From Streptomyces sp. NRRL B-1140 (GTDB lineage: Bacteria; Actinomycetota; Actinomycetes; Streptomycetales; Streptomycetaceae), in NCBI RefSeq assembly GCF_001280065.1, contig NZ_LGEA01000105.1, forward strand, positions 1-64,000: DNA of 64,000 nucleotides, read 5' to 3'. How positions within the stretch are numbered: the first letter of the stretch is position 1; each line of letters starts with the position of its first letter. The notes beneath the pieces are model-generated. The model ran no database searches, was not told where the DNA came from, and was given only the letters and a program-made list of their open reading frames with translations. Below are positions 51,665 to 60,847 of this stretch, one piece after another. The position numbers and the translations under genes were made by a program.

Positions 51665-52285
51665 GTGGCTGAGCGGGACCGGCTGCGGGACTACCGCGGC
51701 AAGCGCGACTTCGACCGGACCGGCGAGCCGCGGGGACGTGGAGCGCGGGCCGGCGCCAAACCCCGGTTCGTCGTGCAGATCCACGACGCGAGCACGATGC
51801 ACTTCGACTTCCGGCTGCAGGTGGACGACGTGCTGAAGTCCTGGTCCGTCCCGAAGGGCCCCTCGGCGGACCCCAAGGACAAACGCCTGGCCGTGCCCAC
51901 GGAGGACCATCCGCTGGAGTACGAGGAGTTCGAGGGAGTGATCCCCCGCGGCGAGTACGGCGGCGGCACGGTGATCGTCTGGGACCACGGCACGTACGAG
52001 CCGCTGAGCCACGACCGCGAGGGCCGGCCCGTCGACTTCGCGCAGTCGCTGGAGCGCGGGCACGCGACGTTCCGGCTCAGCGGTTCCAAGCTGCACGGGG
52101 AATACGCCCTGACCCGGTTCCGCGGCGGCCGGGACGGTGACGGCGAGGAGGCCTGGCTGCTGGTGAAGCGGGCGGGGGGTGCGGCCCGTGCGCACGGGGC
52201 TCCCGATCCGCGTCGCGCCCGTTCGGCCATGTCGGGCCGGACACTCGCCCAGGTCGCGTCGGACGCAGCCGTGGCGCCTGAGTGA
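51665..52285 (+). CDS. Standalone LigD-type 3'-phosphoesterase (DNA polymerase-ligase N-terminal domain)
   Basis: 206 residues. Motifs VVQIHDASTMHFDFRLQVD, EDHPLEYEEFEGVIPRGEYG and GGGTVIVWDHGTYE with the metal-binding His and Asp of the LigD PE domain. It trims 3'-phosphates and ribonucleotides at breaks during non-homologous end joining. The C-terminal 50 residues are basic and low-complexity. A LigD-type ligase lies 4 kb downstream (56200); Ku and polymerase genes are not in the window. Confidence 0.92.
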   Translation: MAERDRLRDYRGKRDFDRTGEPRGRGARAGAKPRFVVQIHDASTMHFDFRLQVDDVLKSWSVPKGPSADPKDKRLAVPTEDHPLEYEEFEGVIPRGEYGGGTVIVWDHGTYEPLSHDREGRPVDFAQSLERGHATFRLSGSKLHGEYALTRFRGGRDGDGEEAWLLVKRAGGAARAHGAPDPRRARSAMSGRTLAQVASDAAVAPE

Positions 52286-52336
52286 GCGGCGAAGGCCGCC
52301 TCCCGGCGACCGGGCCGGTCCGTGCTGCCGGGCCGG

Positions 52337-54679
52337 TCAGAACTGCGGCGTGAGCGACTGTTCGCACCAGATGGTCTTGCCCCGGGTGGTCTGCCGGCTG
52401 CCCCAGCGCTGGGTGAGCTGGGCGACCAGCAGCAGGCCGCGGCCGCCCTCGTCGTCCTGGTGGGCCCGCCGCAGGTGCGGGGAGGTGGAACTGCCGTCGG
52501 ACACCTCGCAGATGAGGGTCTGGTCGCGGATCAGGCGGAGCTGGATGGGCGGGGCGCCGTACCGGATGGCGTTGGTGACCAGTTCGCTGACGACGAGTTC
52601 GGTGACGAAGGCCGTCTCGTCGAGGCCCCACGCGGTGAGCTGGTCGGTGGCGGCCTGCCGGGTGGCGGCCACCTCCGCGGGGTCGGGAGTCACGTCCCAG
52701 GTGGCGACCTGGTCGGTACCCAGCGCCCGGGTCCGGGCCAGCAGCAGGGCCACGTCGTCGCCGGGCTCCTCGGGCAGTACGGCCTTCAGTACGGTGTCGC
52801 ACAGGGCGTCCAGCGAGTCGGCGGGCACGGTCAGGGCGCGGCACAGCTCTGCGGTGGCATGGTCGACGTCGCGGTCACGGTCCTCGACGAGTCCGTCGGT
52901 GTAGAGGGCGACGACCGAGCCTTCGGGCAGCTGGAGCTCCGTCGCCTCGAACGGCAGCCCGCCCACGCCCAGCGGGGGGCCCGCGCTCATCGGGATCAGC
53001 CGGGCGGACCCGTCGGGCAGCACCAGCGCGGGTGCGGGGTGCCCGGCGGCGGCCAGGCTCAGACGGCGTGTGACGGGGTCGTAGACGGCGTAGAGACAGG
53101 TGGCGCCGAGTTCGGCGACGTCGTCGCCCTGGTCGTCCGAGGCGAGATGGGTGACCAGGTCGTCGAGGTGGGTGAGGAGCTCGTCCGGCGCCAGGTCCAC
53201 GTCGGCGAGGGTGCGGACGGCGGTGACCAGTCGGCCCATGGTCGCCGTCGAGGGGATCCCGTGCCCCACGACGTCCCCGACGACCAGTGCGACGCGGCTG
53301 CCGGACAGCGGGATCACGTCGAACCAGTCGCCGCCGATGCCGGCGGCCGAGCCGGAGGGCAGGTAGCGGTGGGCCACCTGGACGGCGGCCTGTCCGGGAA
53401 GGCCCCTGGGCAGCAGGCTGTGCTGCAGGGCGAGGGCGGTGGTGCGCTCGCGGGCGAAGCGGCGGGCGTTGTCGACGCAGACCGCGGCCCGGCTGGCGAG
53501 CTCCTCGGCGAACACGGAGTCGTCGTCGGCATAGTCCTCCGGCTTTGCCACGCGCACGGCCACGGCGACACCGAGTGTGGTGCCACGGGCCCGCAGCGGG
53601 ACGGCCATCATGGAATGGGCTCCCGTGCGGTAAGGGCGTCCTTCCGGAGCGCGGGAATTGCGCTCGGCGACCCAGCGCATGAAGGCGGGTTCCCCTGCCT
53701 GGCTGAGGACGGCTCGTCCTTCCCGCAGGGCTCGTGCGATCGGCGAGAACGCGGTGTAGACGTCCACTTCTCCCAGATGCACGGCCGCCTCGGGGGTGCC
53801 CTCGGTGACGGAGCCGTGCGCGACCCGCCGGAGGGTGATCTTCTCGGCGGGCGCCAAGGGCTGCTCGTCCGCGCCGAGCACCCAGTCGAACAGGTCCACG
53901 CTCGCGAAGTCCGCGAACCGGGGCACCACGACTTCGATCAGTTCCTCGGCCGTGCGGACCACGTCCAGTGTGGTGCCGATGCCGGCAGCGGCCTCGTTGA
54001 GGAGGGCCAGCCGCTGCCGGGCCCAGTACTGCTCGGTGCTGTCGAACGCCGCCAGGGCGGTCCCGACGAGGGCGCCGGCGGCGTCCCGGACCGGCCACAT
54101 CTCGGTGACCCAGGCGTGCTCCCGGTTCAGGGCCGGCGCACCGGTGTAGCTCTCGTAACGCACCGGTCGGCCCGTCTCCACGACATGCCGGAGATGCCAG
54201 TTGAAGCCACGCATGTGCTCGGCCTCTCCCACGGTCTCCGGGAAATGCCGGCCGAGCAGGGCCTCCTCGGGCACGCCCATCACGTGGCAGGCGGCTTCGT
54301 TGAGCCGCATGTAGTGCTGGCCGGTGTCGAAGACCGACATCGACATGGACGCCTGCTGGAAGGCCCGGCCTGCGAGGGACGTCTCCTCACGGCCGGGTGG
54401 CGCGGCGGTGATCACATAGGTGCCCGTTGTCCCGTCCGGGCCCGACACGGCGCAGGCGCTGACACGGATCCCGACGAGGTAGCCGTCGCGGTGCCGCACC
54501 ATGACGGTGCCCGACCGCGCGGACACCGCCTCGGCCGGCACGTCCTCGGCGAGGAGTTCCCGCACGGACCGGCCCACGGCCTCCTCGGCCGGGTAGCCGG
54601 TCAGGCGCTGGGCACCCTCGCTCCACCCCGTCAGAATGCCGCGGGCGTCGATGATCGCAGCAGCGGAGGAGTCCTCCAT
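52337..54679 (-). CDS. Multi-domain SpoIIE/PP2C phosphatase (PAS-PAS-GAF-SpoIIE-HATPase)
   Basis: 780 residues. Two PAS domains (about 1-100 and 110-225), a GAF domain (about 240-415: TLDVVRTAEELIEVVVPRFA), a PP2C/SpoIIE catalytic domain (about 430-630: GGDWFDVIPLSGSRVALVVGDVVGHG, YTDGLVEDRDRDVDH) and a C-terminal GHKL ATPase like anti-sigma kinases (VSELVTNAIRYG). It would turn light, redox or small-molecule signals into control of an anti-sigma-factor antagonist. ATG chosen; a TTG 12 codons earlier has no ribosome site. No partner gene adjacent. Confidence 0.93.
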   Translation of the reverse strand: MEDSSAAAIIDARGILTGWSEGAQRLTGYPAEEAVGRSVRELLAEDVPAEAVSARSGTVMVRHRDGYLVGIRVSACAVSGPDGTTGTYVITAAPPGREETSLAGRAFQQASMSMSVFDTGQHYMRLNEAACHVMGVPEEALLGRHFPETVGEAEHMRGFNWHLRHVVETGRPVRYESYTGAPALNREHAWVTEMWPVRDAAGALVGTALAAFDSTEQYWARQRLALLNEAAAGIGTTLDVVRTAEELIEVVVPRFADFASVDLFDWVLGADEQPLAPAEKITLRRVAHGSVTEGTPEAAVHLGEVDVYTAFSPIARALREGRAVLSQAGEPAFMRWVAERNSRAPEGRPYRTGAHSMMAVPLRARGTTLGVAVAVRVAKPEDYADDDSVFAEELASRAAVCVDNARRFARERTTALALQHSLLPRGLPGQAAVQVAHRYLPSGSAAGIGGDWFDVIPLSGSRVALVVGDVVGHGIPSTATMGRLVTAVRTLADVDLAPDELLTHLDDLVTHLASDDQGDDVAELGATCLYAVYDPVTRRLSLAAAGHPAPALVLPDGSARLIPMSAGPPLGVGGLPFEATELQLPEGSVVALYTDGLVEDRDRDVDHATAELCRALTVPADSLDALCDTVLKAVLPEEPGDDVALLLARTRALGTDQVATWDVTPDPAEVAATRQAATDQLTAWGLDETAFVTELVVSELVTNAIRYGAPPIQLRLIRDQTLICEVSDGSSTSPHLRRAHQDDEGGRGLLLVAQLTQRWGSRQTTRGKTIWCEQSLTPQF

Positions 54680-54740
54680 GTCGTCCAGGATTGTCCCTTT
54701 GCGGCCCTCTATCAACCGCGACGGGGCATTCGGGGCGTAG

Positions 54741-55208
54741 TCAGGCCCGGTGGGCGCGCAGCGCCGCGAGAGCCCGGTCGGCGTGTGCGTTCATGCGCAG
54801 TTCGCTGCGGACGACGTCGAGGACGGTGCGGTCCTGCGCGATGACGAACGTGGTGCGCTTGGTGGGTGCCAGCGAGAAGCCGCGCTTCACACCGAACCGC
54901 TCACGGACCGCCCCGTCGGCGTCGGACAGCAGCGGCATGCCGAGGCCGTGGCGTCCGGCGAACTCCTGCTGCCGTTCGACGGCGTCGCCGCTGATGCCGA
55001 CGGGGCGCGCTCCGGCGGCGGCGAACTCGGCCGCGAGGTCGCGGAAGTGGCAGGCCTGGGCGGTGCAGCCCGGGGTGAGGGCGGCCGGGTAGAAGAAGAG
55101 CACGACGGGGCCCTCGGCGAGCAGCCCGGACAGACTGCGCGCGGTCCCCGTCTCGTCGGGCAGGGCGAAGTCCTCGACCGTGTCCCCGGTCTCCACGCGC
55201 ACGGTCAC
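54741..55208 (-). CDS. Peroxiredoxin (Bcp/PrxQ type)
   Basis: 155 residues, thioredoxin fold. Peroxidatic Cys in PAALTPGCTAQACHFRD with a second Cys five residues on, the PrxQ disulfide pair. Reduces peroxides using thioredoxin. GTG start overlapping the stop of the DoxX gene (GTGA), so coupled to it. Divergent or convergent gene starts are not affected. Confidence 0.94.
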   Translation of the reverse strand: MTVRVETGDTVEDFALPDETGTARSLSGLLAEGPVVLFFYPAALTPGCTAQACHFRDLAAEFAAAGARPVGISGDAVERQQEFAGRHGLGMPLLSDADGAVRERFGVKRGFSLAPTKRTTFVIAQDRTVLDVVRSELRMNAHADRALAALRAHRA

Positions 55209-55585
55209 GACCTGCCCTCAGCCTTGCGGGCCACGCCGCGGGCCCAGAGTACGAGGGGCACCTGCAGGGGCAGGCGTCCGAAGGCGGCGGCCTTCTGCGG
55301 GGTGGGGCGGTGGCGCCAGTCGGCGGCCATCTTGACGTTGGCCGGGAACACCCCGACGAAGAAGGCCGCCGTGGCCAGGGCGGCGGCCTTGCGAGTGCGC
55401 GGCAGCGCCAGGCCGGCGGCGAGTGCGAGCTCGGCGGCGCCGCTCGCATAGGTCCAGGCCCTGGGCGTACCGGGCAGGCCGCGCGGGATGGTCGCGTCGA
55501 ACGGGCGTGGGGTGGCGAAGTGGGCGACGCCCGCGGTGGCCAGCAGGCCGGCGAGCAGCAGGGGTGAGCGTTCGGACCGGGGCAC
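55205..55585 (-). CDS. DoxX-family membrane protein
   Basis: 126 residues with about four membrane helices (LLLAGLLATAGVAHFATP, YASGAAELALAAGLALP, ALATAAFFVGVFPANVKMAA). DoxX relatives pair with redox enzymes; here it is translationally coupled to a peroxiredoxin, hinting at a shared role against peroxide stress. GTG with AGAGGAGG 5 nt upstream. Unlike the DoxX protein at 10 kb it is short and lacks the C-terminal Arg-rich tail. Confidence 0.88.
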   Translation of the reverse strand: MPRSERSPLLLAGLLATAGVAHFATPRPFDATIPRGLPGTPRAWTYASGAAELALAAGLALPRTRKAAALATAAFFVGVFPANVKMAADWRHRPTPQKAAAFGRLPLQVPLVLWARGVARKAEGRS

Positions 55586-55656
55586 GGTTCCTCCTCTGAA
55601 GGCCTGCCGCGCATTATTACCGCCCGGTAGACGAGTCGGTTCACCGGGTCCCGGGA

Positions 55657-55932
55657 GCGCTGGTGGCGGCGGCCGGGCGTGTAGCCGAAACAGCGGCGGA
55701 AGACGTCGATGAAGGCGCTCGCGGAGGACCAGCCGCGCAGGACCGCGGGCAGCCGGCGGCGCTTCGGGCTGCCGGCGCCCGGGGCGAACCAGGTGCCGGC
55801 GTCGGTGGGGCCGGCGCCGGAGCCCGCGCAGGCGATCTGGTGGTCGTCGTGCCGGTGCGCGTCGATGTGGTCACCGGCGGTGAGCCGCTGGGCGCGGGTG
55901 GGAGCGACCGGGCCGTGGTGGATGTTCTGCAC
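55657..55932 (-). pseudogene. AraC-family regulator remnant with internal deletion
   Basis: The reading frame starts with a cupin-like AraC sensor start (DHIDAHRHDDHQIACAGSG, then TWFAPGAG) and passes directly to the last AraC helix segment SSASAFIDVFRRCFGYTPGR. About 150-200 residues in between, including the first HTH, are missing. Beyond that the frame runs on into unrelated sequence antisense of the DoxX and peroxiredoxin genes. A decayed regulator is the simplest reading. Confidence 0.65.
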
Positions 55933-56199
55933 AGCCCTGGCAGATCAGCGGAAGCGGGCCGGGCGCCTCGCGGACGGCGATCGCCGGGGTGACTCCTTCG
56001 CGACACAGCCGCCAGAGGCCCGCTGCCGGCGCCATCAGCCGGTCGTGCCGGCGGGCGCGGGCGCTCAGGCAGCTACGCGGGTGACCGCGCGCCCGATGTC
56101 GATCACCTTCGTGGAGGGTCCGGGGAGCCGGTGAACCGGTCGGTCGGCCGCACCTTCCGTCAGGCGGCGCCGTTCAGGGGAAACAGCCGGAGAACACGC
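55933..56199. other. Intergenic stretch without a supported gene
   Basis: 267 bp between the AraC remnant and the ligase gene. It holds no convincing reading frame; it may carry the ligase promoter. No promoter boxes stand out. Confidence 0.3.
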
Positions 56200-57213
56200 G
56201 TGAGAAGCTTCCGGTCCGTCGACACCTCACCCGTGGAACTGCCGCTGATCCCGCCCATGCTCGCCACGTCCGGCACCCTGCCACCCACCGCGCAGGACAC
56301 GCGGTGGGCCTACGAGACCAAGCAGGACGGCCAGCGGGTGGTGATCTATCTGCCCGGGGACGGCAGTGTGCTGCTGCGCGCCCGATCCGGGGACGACATC
56401 ACCGGCGCCTATCCCGAACTCCGGCCGCTCGGCACCGCCCTCGGCGCCACCGCCGCCGTACTGGACGGGGAGGTCATGGCCCTGGACGCCGAGGGCCGCG
56501 CCAGCTTCCAGTTGCTGCAGTCCCGGATGGGCCTGGCCCACGCACCCGCCAGGGCCGCGCGGCGGGCGGCGGAGGTCCCGGTCCATCTCGTGCTGTTCGA
56601 CGTGATGCATGTGGAGAACCACTCCCTGCTGCGGCTCCCCTACGCTCGCCGCCGCACGACGCTGGAGGACCTCGGCCTCGCCGGACCCTCGTGGTCGACC
56701 CCGCGGGCGCTCGTCGGCCACGGCGCCGAGGCCCTGCGCGCCACCCGGGAGCACGGGCTGGAGGGCCTGGTCTGCAAGCGACTGGACTCCGTGTACGAAC
56801 CGGGGATTCGCTCCCGGGCCTGGATCAAGATCCGTAACATGCGCACCGAGGACGTCCTGGTCGGCGGCTGGCAGCCCGGCAAGGGTCGACTCACCGGCCT
56901 GCCGGGCGCGGTGCTGGTCGGGCAGCGCGCCGCGGGACGGCTGCGCTACGTCGGCAGCGTCGGCACCGGCTGGAGCGAGGCCGAACGCGCCGAGCTGGCC
57001 GCGCTGTTGCGGGCCGCCGCGACCGACGTCTGCCCCTTCGACCCCGCCCCGCGCGCTCCGGGGGCGCATTGGGTCGTGCCCCGCCTGGTGGGCGAGGTCC
57101 GCTACAGCACCCGCACCCGGGAGGGGCTGCTGAGGCAGCCGTCCTGGCTGCGGCTGCGGCCCGACCTGGCACCCGAGGACGCGGCGGCGGACATCCCGGA
57201 CGACCTGGTCTGA
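56200..57213 (+). CDS. ATP-dependent DNA ligase (LigD-type ligase domain)
   Basis: 337 residues. Adenylation Lys41 in ETKQDGQRVV (KxDG), DGEVMALD, LFDVMHVENHSLL, EGLVCKRLDSVYEPG and SRAWIKIR give motifs I, III, IV and V; the C-terminal OB-fold has VGSVGTGWSEAE. This is the LigD ligase domain without polymerase. GTG is preferred since CCGGAGAA lies 6 nt upstream; an ATG-type start 23 codons earlier has no site. Probably works in end joining with Ku elsewhere and the phosphoesterase at 51.7 kb. Confidence 0.9.
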   Translation: MRSFRSVDTSPVELPLIPPMLATSGTLPPTAQDTRWAYETKQDGQRVVIYLPGDGSVLLRARSGDDITGAYPELRPLGTALGATAAVLDGEVMALDAEGRASFQLLQSRMGLAHAPARAARRAAEVPVHLVLFDVMHVENHSLLRLPYARRRTTLEDLGLAGPSWSTPRALVGHGAEALRATREHGLEGLVCKRLDSVYEPGIRSRAWIKIRNMRTEDVLVGGWQPGKGRLTGLPGAVLVGQRAAGRLRYVGSVGTGWSEAERAELAALLRAAATDVCPFDPAPRAPGAHWVVPRLVGEVRYSTRTREGLLRQPSWLRLRPDLAPEDAAADIPDDLV

Positions 57214-57355
57214 AACGACGGCCGCCGGCCGAGTGTTGGGCTGCGATTCACTGTTCAGATCCTCCGCCCCTCTTGGCATGGACGCGTTCAACCTGGAAGC
57301 TGAACGTCCCTTTCCCCCACAGCCGTTGGGCTGCGCCCGGACCAAGGAGGACGCA

Positions 57356-58132
57356 GTGTCGTCACGCCCGTTCGCCCGCCACCGCAGGAGATGGATTACC
57401 GGAGCGGCCGGTGCCGCCGTCCTCGTCCTCGCGGTCCCCGCCACGGCCCACGCCGCCCCGCCGTCGGCACTGCCCGCCAACGCGGACGCGCTGGAGCAGA
57501 CGTACCAACCGGCCTACGACTACGACACGGACGGCTGCTACTCCACGCCCGCGATCGGCCCCGACGGCACCGTGAACGGCGGGCTCAATCCGACCGGCGC
57601 CCTGAACGGCAACTGCCGGGACGCCACGGACCTCGACAACACCAACGGCTACGCGCGCTCCAAGTGCAACAACGGCTGGTGCGCCATCCTGTACGCCCTC
57701 TACTTCGAGAAGGACCAGGCCGTGGCCGGCAGCGGCATCGGAGGCCACCGGCACGACTTCGAGCATGTCGCGGTGTTCGTGCAGGACAACCAGGTCAAGT
57801 ACGTCTCGACGTCCAACCACGGCGGGTTCACCGTGCACGCGGCCTCCACGATCCGCTTCGACGGCACGCACGCCAAGATCGTGTACCACAAGGACGGCAT
57901 CAGCACGCACTGCTTCCGCGCCGCGAACACGAACGACGAGCCGCCGGAGAACCACAAGCGCGCCTGGCAGTACCCGGCGCTGGTCGGCTGGAACGGCTAT
58001 CCCGCAGGAGTGCGCGACAAGCTCACGTCGTACGACTTCGGCAGCGCCAACTTCGGCCTGAAGGACGGCAACTTCGCCAACCACCTCGCGAAGGCCAAGC
58101 CCTCCGGCATCGCCTTCGACCCGTACGCCTGA
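57356..58132 (+). CDS. Secreted NPP1/NLP-family protein (necrosis-inducing-like)
   Basis: 258 residues. Signal peptide with twin Arg-type basic start (RHRRRW) and hydrophobic stretch to AHAAPP. The mature part has [20 protein letters not shown], then GHRHDFE (130-136), a one-residue variant of the GHRHDWE motif of cytolytic Nep1-like proteins, and two Cys pairs. In plant pathogens such proteins attack sphingolipids; here the Trp to Phe change makes activity uncertain. GTG with AAGGAGG 5 nt upstream. Confidence 0.92.
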   Translation: MSSRPFARHRRRWITGAAGAAVLVLAVPATAHAAPPSALPANADALEQTYQPAYDYDTDGCYSTPAIGPDGTVNGGLNPTGALNGNCRDATDLDNTNGYARSKCNNGWCAILYALYFEKDQAVAGSGIGGHRHDFEHVAVFVQDNQVKYVSTSNHGGFTVHAASTIRFDGTHAKIVYHKDGISTHCFRAANTNDEPPENHKRAWQYPALVGWNGYPAGVRDKLTSYDFGSANFGLKDGNFANHLAKAKPSGIAFDPYA

Positions 58133-58313
58133 CGCCCGTCGTCCGGCTGGAGCCGCGGGGCTGCGGCCGGGCCCGTCTTCCGCCGGGACCCGGCACGCCG
58201 CGAGGGGAACGCCACACCGCGGGGCGATCCGCTCGCACCGAACTGGCGTTCTCCGCACGGCGGTCGGGGAGGTACGGCACGAACGCCCCCGCGGGAGGGT
58301 CTATCGTGTCCGC

Positions 58314-59249
58314 ATGTCCGTCCCCGAACTGATTCGCATCGTCTCCCGCGACTCCCCCATGGCCCTCGCCCAGGTGGAGCACGTGCGGGCCGAGTTGGCC
58401 GCCGCCCATCCCGGAGTGCGCACCGAGGTCGTTCCGGTGAAGACCACCGGTGACAAGTGGCTGGGCGATCTGTCCCAGGTCGAGGGCAAGGGCGCGTTCA
58501 CCAAGGAGGTCGACGCGGCACTGCTGGCCGGTGAGGCCGACCTCGCCGTGCACTGTGTGAAGGACGTGCCCGCCGACCGGCCGCTCCCGGCGGGCACGGT
58601 CTTCGCCGCGTTCCTGAAGCGGGACGACATCCGCGACGCCCTGATCCACCCGGGCGGGCTCACCCTGGACGAGCTGCCGGCCGGGACGCGGATCGGCACC
58701 TCGTCGGTGCGCCGCGTCGCGCAGCTGGCCGCCACGCATCCCCACCTGGAGTGCGTGCCGTTCCGGGGCAACGCCAACAAGCGACTCACGAAGCTGGCCG
58801 CCGGGGAGGCCGACGCCCTGCTGCTCGCGGTCTCCGGCCTGGAGCGCATCGGCCGTGCGGACGTGATCAGCGAGGTCCTCTCGACGGAGACGATGATGCC
58901 GCCCATCGGGGCCGGTGTACTGGCGCTGCAGTGCCGTGAGGACGACGCCGCGCTGATCGACGCGGTGAGCGGCCTCGGGGACCCGGACACCTACCGGGAG
59001 ACCACCGCCGAGCGCATGTTCCTGCACGTCCTCCAGGGCCACTGCAACAGCCCCATCGCCGGGTTCGCACAGGTGGACCGCAGTGGCGAACTGTCCCTGC
59101 GGGCCTGCGTGTTCACCCCGGACGGCAAGACGCGGCTCAACGCCCACGAGTGGGCGGGCCGGCTGGACCCGGCCACCCTCGGCACCTCGGTCGCCGTGGC
59201 CCTGCTGCGCCAGGGTGCCCGCGAGATCATCGACGGCATTCCGCACTGA
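58314..59249 (+). CDS. hemC: Hydroxymethylbilane synthase (HemC), probable second copy
   Basis: 311 residues. Catalytic region [29 protein letters not shown], and cofactor Cys244 in [10 protein letters not shown]. It condenses four porphobilinogens to hydroxymethylbilane in heme and cobalamin synthesis. It stands alone, away from other hem genes; the [11 protein letters not shown] segment differs from the usual RGNVDTRL. Many streptomycetes have a second stand-alone hemC, so this is probably the accessory copy. ATG start, weak ribosome site. Confidence 0.93.
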   Translation: MSVPELIRIVSRDSPMALAQVEHVRAELAAAHPGVRTEVVPVKTTGDKWLGDLSQVEGKGAFTKEVDAALLAGEADLAVHCVKDVPADRPLPAGTVFAAFLKRDDIRDALIHPGGLTLDELPAGTRIGTSSVRRVAQLAATHPHLECVPFRGNANKRLTKLAAGEADALLLAVSGLERIGRADVISEVLSTETMMPPIGAGVLALQCREDDAALIDAVSGLGDPDTYRETTAERMFLHVLQGHCNSPIAGFAQVDRSGELSLRACVFTPDGKTRLNAHEWAGRLDPATLGTSVAVALLRQGAREIIDGIPH

Positions 59250-59272
59250 CCCCGTGACGTCCTGACGCCGGA

Positions 59273-59794
59273 TCAGGCGGTGCCTTCCTCCGCCTGGTCC
59301 CGCAGGAAGACGCTCACCTGGTGCGCCAGGCTGTCGCGCACCGCGCCCTGCTGACCGCCGACGGCCCCCTCGTGCGCGCCGATGCCGCCCGACCACAGCC
59401 GGCGGTCGGTCCACTCCTCCTCGACGCGCAGCTGCACCTGGACGTCCACCAGGCTCAGGGACGCCTCGGCGCCGGCCGCGTACAGCACGGCGGTGGCCCG
59501 GCGCAGCGGGTAGACGTCGAAGCCCTCGATGAACTGCGAGTTGCGCCAGTCGATGAAGGCGCTCTCCCCGTCCGGACCGAGGCGGACGTCGATCTGGCCG
59601 TCCTCCAGGTGCACACCGAGATGACGGCTGCCGCGGTTCTCGACCGTCACGCGGAGGCAGAAGTACGTCAGCCCCTCGGCGGCGTCGTCCCGGCCGCGGG
59701 GCGGCTCGGCCGGTTCCAGACGGTGGACGCGGACGCGCAGACCGGCATGCTCGTCGTACTCCTGCCAGTCCCCGACCACGTTCGGCTCGTACAC
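59273..59794 (-). CDS. Unknown 173-residue protein, beta-rich
   Basis: N-terminus MYEPNVVGDWQEYDEHAGLR, then alternating strands VRVHRLEP, TYFCLRVTVENRGSRHLGVH and IDVRLGPDGESAFIDWRNSQ that look like an immunoglobulin-like or DUF4352-type fold. No signal peptide, so cytoplasmic or wrongly started. GTG with GAGAGGG upstream. Convergent with HemC, preceded by a 15-bp palindrome. Confidence 0.75.
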   Translation of the reverse strand: MYEPNVVGDWQEYDEHAGLRVRVHRLEPAEPPRGRDDAAEGLTYFCLRVTVENRGSRHLGVHLEDGQIDVRLGPDGESAFIDWRNSQFIEGFDVYPLRRATAVLYAAGAEASLSLVDVQVQLRVEEEWTDRRLWSGGIGAHEGAVGGQQGAVRDSLAHQVSVFLRDQAEEGTA

Positions 59795-59986
59795 GCTGCA
59801 CCCTCTCGACCTCTGGAAGCTGCTTCCTATCTGTGGTCTCAGCGCACTGTCAAATGAGCAGAATGCGCTGTGGCCTGGCAGTTCATCCTTTTTGATCGGT
59901 GATCAAGCCGTGCCCAGCGGTTATCCGGAAAGAGCGGGTGAAAGCGCTTGCCCGGGCGTGCCGCACATCACTTCCACGAGTGAAGA
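59795..59986 (-). promoter_or_regulatory. Intergenic region with palindrome TTGATC-GGT-GATCAA
   Basis: 192 bp, AT-richer than usual. Perfect 6-bp arms with 3-nt centre at 59892-59906, about 98 bp upstream of the leftward unknown gene; candidate repressor or activator site. Downstream of it is the end of the ABC permease gene. Confidence 0.45.
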
Positions 59987-60847
59987 TCAACGGGCCAGAC
60001 GGCCCAGCAGGGCCGAGGCCGCGGTGACGCCGAGTGCGGCGGCGACGAGCAGCACCGCGAAGTCGGACGCCAGATGGTGGGGCGTGCCCAGGAGGAGGCC
60101 GCGCAGGGCGTCCACCTCGTAACTGAGCGGGTTGGCCGTGCTGACGGCCTGGAGCCAGCCCGGCATCACGGACACCGGGTACAGGGCGTTGGAGCCGAAG
60201 AACAGCGGCATGGTGATCGCCTGGCCGATGCCCATGAGGCGGTCACGGCTGAGGACGATGCCGGCGATGGTCATCGACAGGCAGGAGAAGAAGGCCGACC
60301 CGAGGACGACGATCGCGGCGACGGCGATCAGCTTGAGCGGGTTCCAGGTCAGGGCCACGCCGAGCAGTGCCGCGATGAGGAGCACCACGACGGCCTGGAC
60401 GAGCGACTTCACCCCGGCCGCGAAAGCCTTGCCGGTGATCAGGGCCGACCGCGGAGTCGGCGTGACGAGGAGCTTGTTGAGGACACCGGCGTCGCGCTCC
60501 CAGATGATCTGGATGCCGTAGAAGATGGCGATGAACATCGCGGACTGGGCGATGATGCCGGGCGCCAGGTAGTCGACGTAGGGGATGCCGCCGGTGGGGA
60601 TCGCCCTGATGCGGGTGAAGGTCTGACCGAAGATCAGCAGCCAGAGGGCCGGCTGGACCGCGCGGGTGTACAACTCGGTGCGGTCATGGCGCAGTTTCTG
60701 CAGTTCCACCGCGCACATCGCGCCGACGCGGGCGGGCAGCAGGCGCCAACCGGCGCGCGGCGCCGGGGGTTTGAGCAGCAGGTCGATGCCGCGGGCGCGG
60801 GCGGGGTCAGCCGACACGCCGCGCGGTGCGGCGGGTGCTTCGGACAT
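59987..60847 (-). CDS. ABC-2 type transporter permease (DrrB-like)
   Basis: 286 residues, six helices. PALWLLIFGQTFTRIRAIPTGG, YLAPGIIAQSAMFIAIFYGI, and LYPVSVMPGWLQAVSTANPL belong to the drug-efflux DrrB group. Works with the ATPase encoded upstream; its ATG lies 41 nt inside that gene. N-terminal 60 residues are cytoplasmic. Exports a hydrophobic drug-like compound, not identified. Last gene of the MarR-ABC operon. Confidence 0.92.
   Translation of the reverse strand: MSEAPAAPRGVSADPARARGIDLLLKPPAPRAGWRLLPARVGAMCAVELQKLRHDRTELYTRAVQPALWLLIFGQTFTRIRAIPTGGIPYVDYLAPGIIAQSAMFIAIFYGIQIIWERDAGVLNKLLVTPTPRSALITGKAFAAGVKSLVQAVVVLLIAALLGVALTWNPLKLIAVAAIVVLGSAFFSCLSMTIAGIVLSRDRLMGIGQAITMPLFFGSNALYPVSVMPGWLQAVSTANPLSYEVDALRGLLLGTPHHLASDFAVLLVAAALGVTAASALLGRLAR

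Noticed and set aside
52322..54844. Rightward frame of 840 codons
   Set aside because: Antisense of the SpoIIE phosphatase; composition of a shadow.
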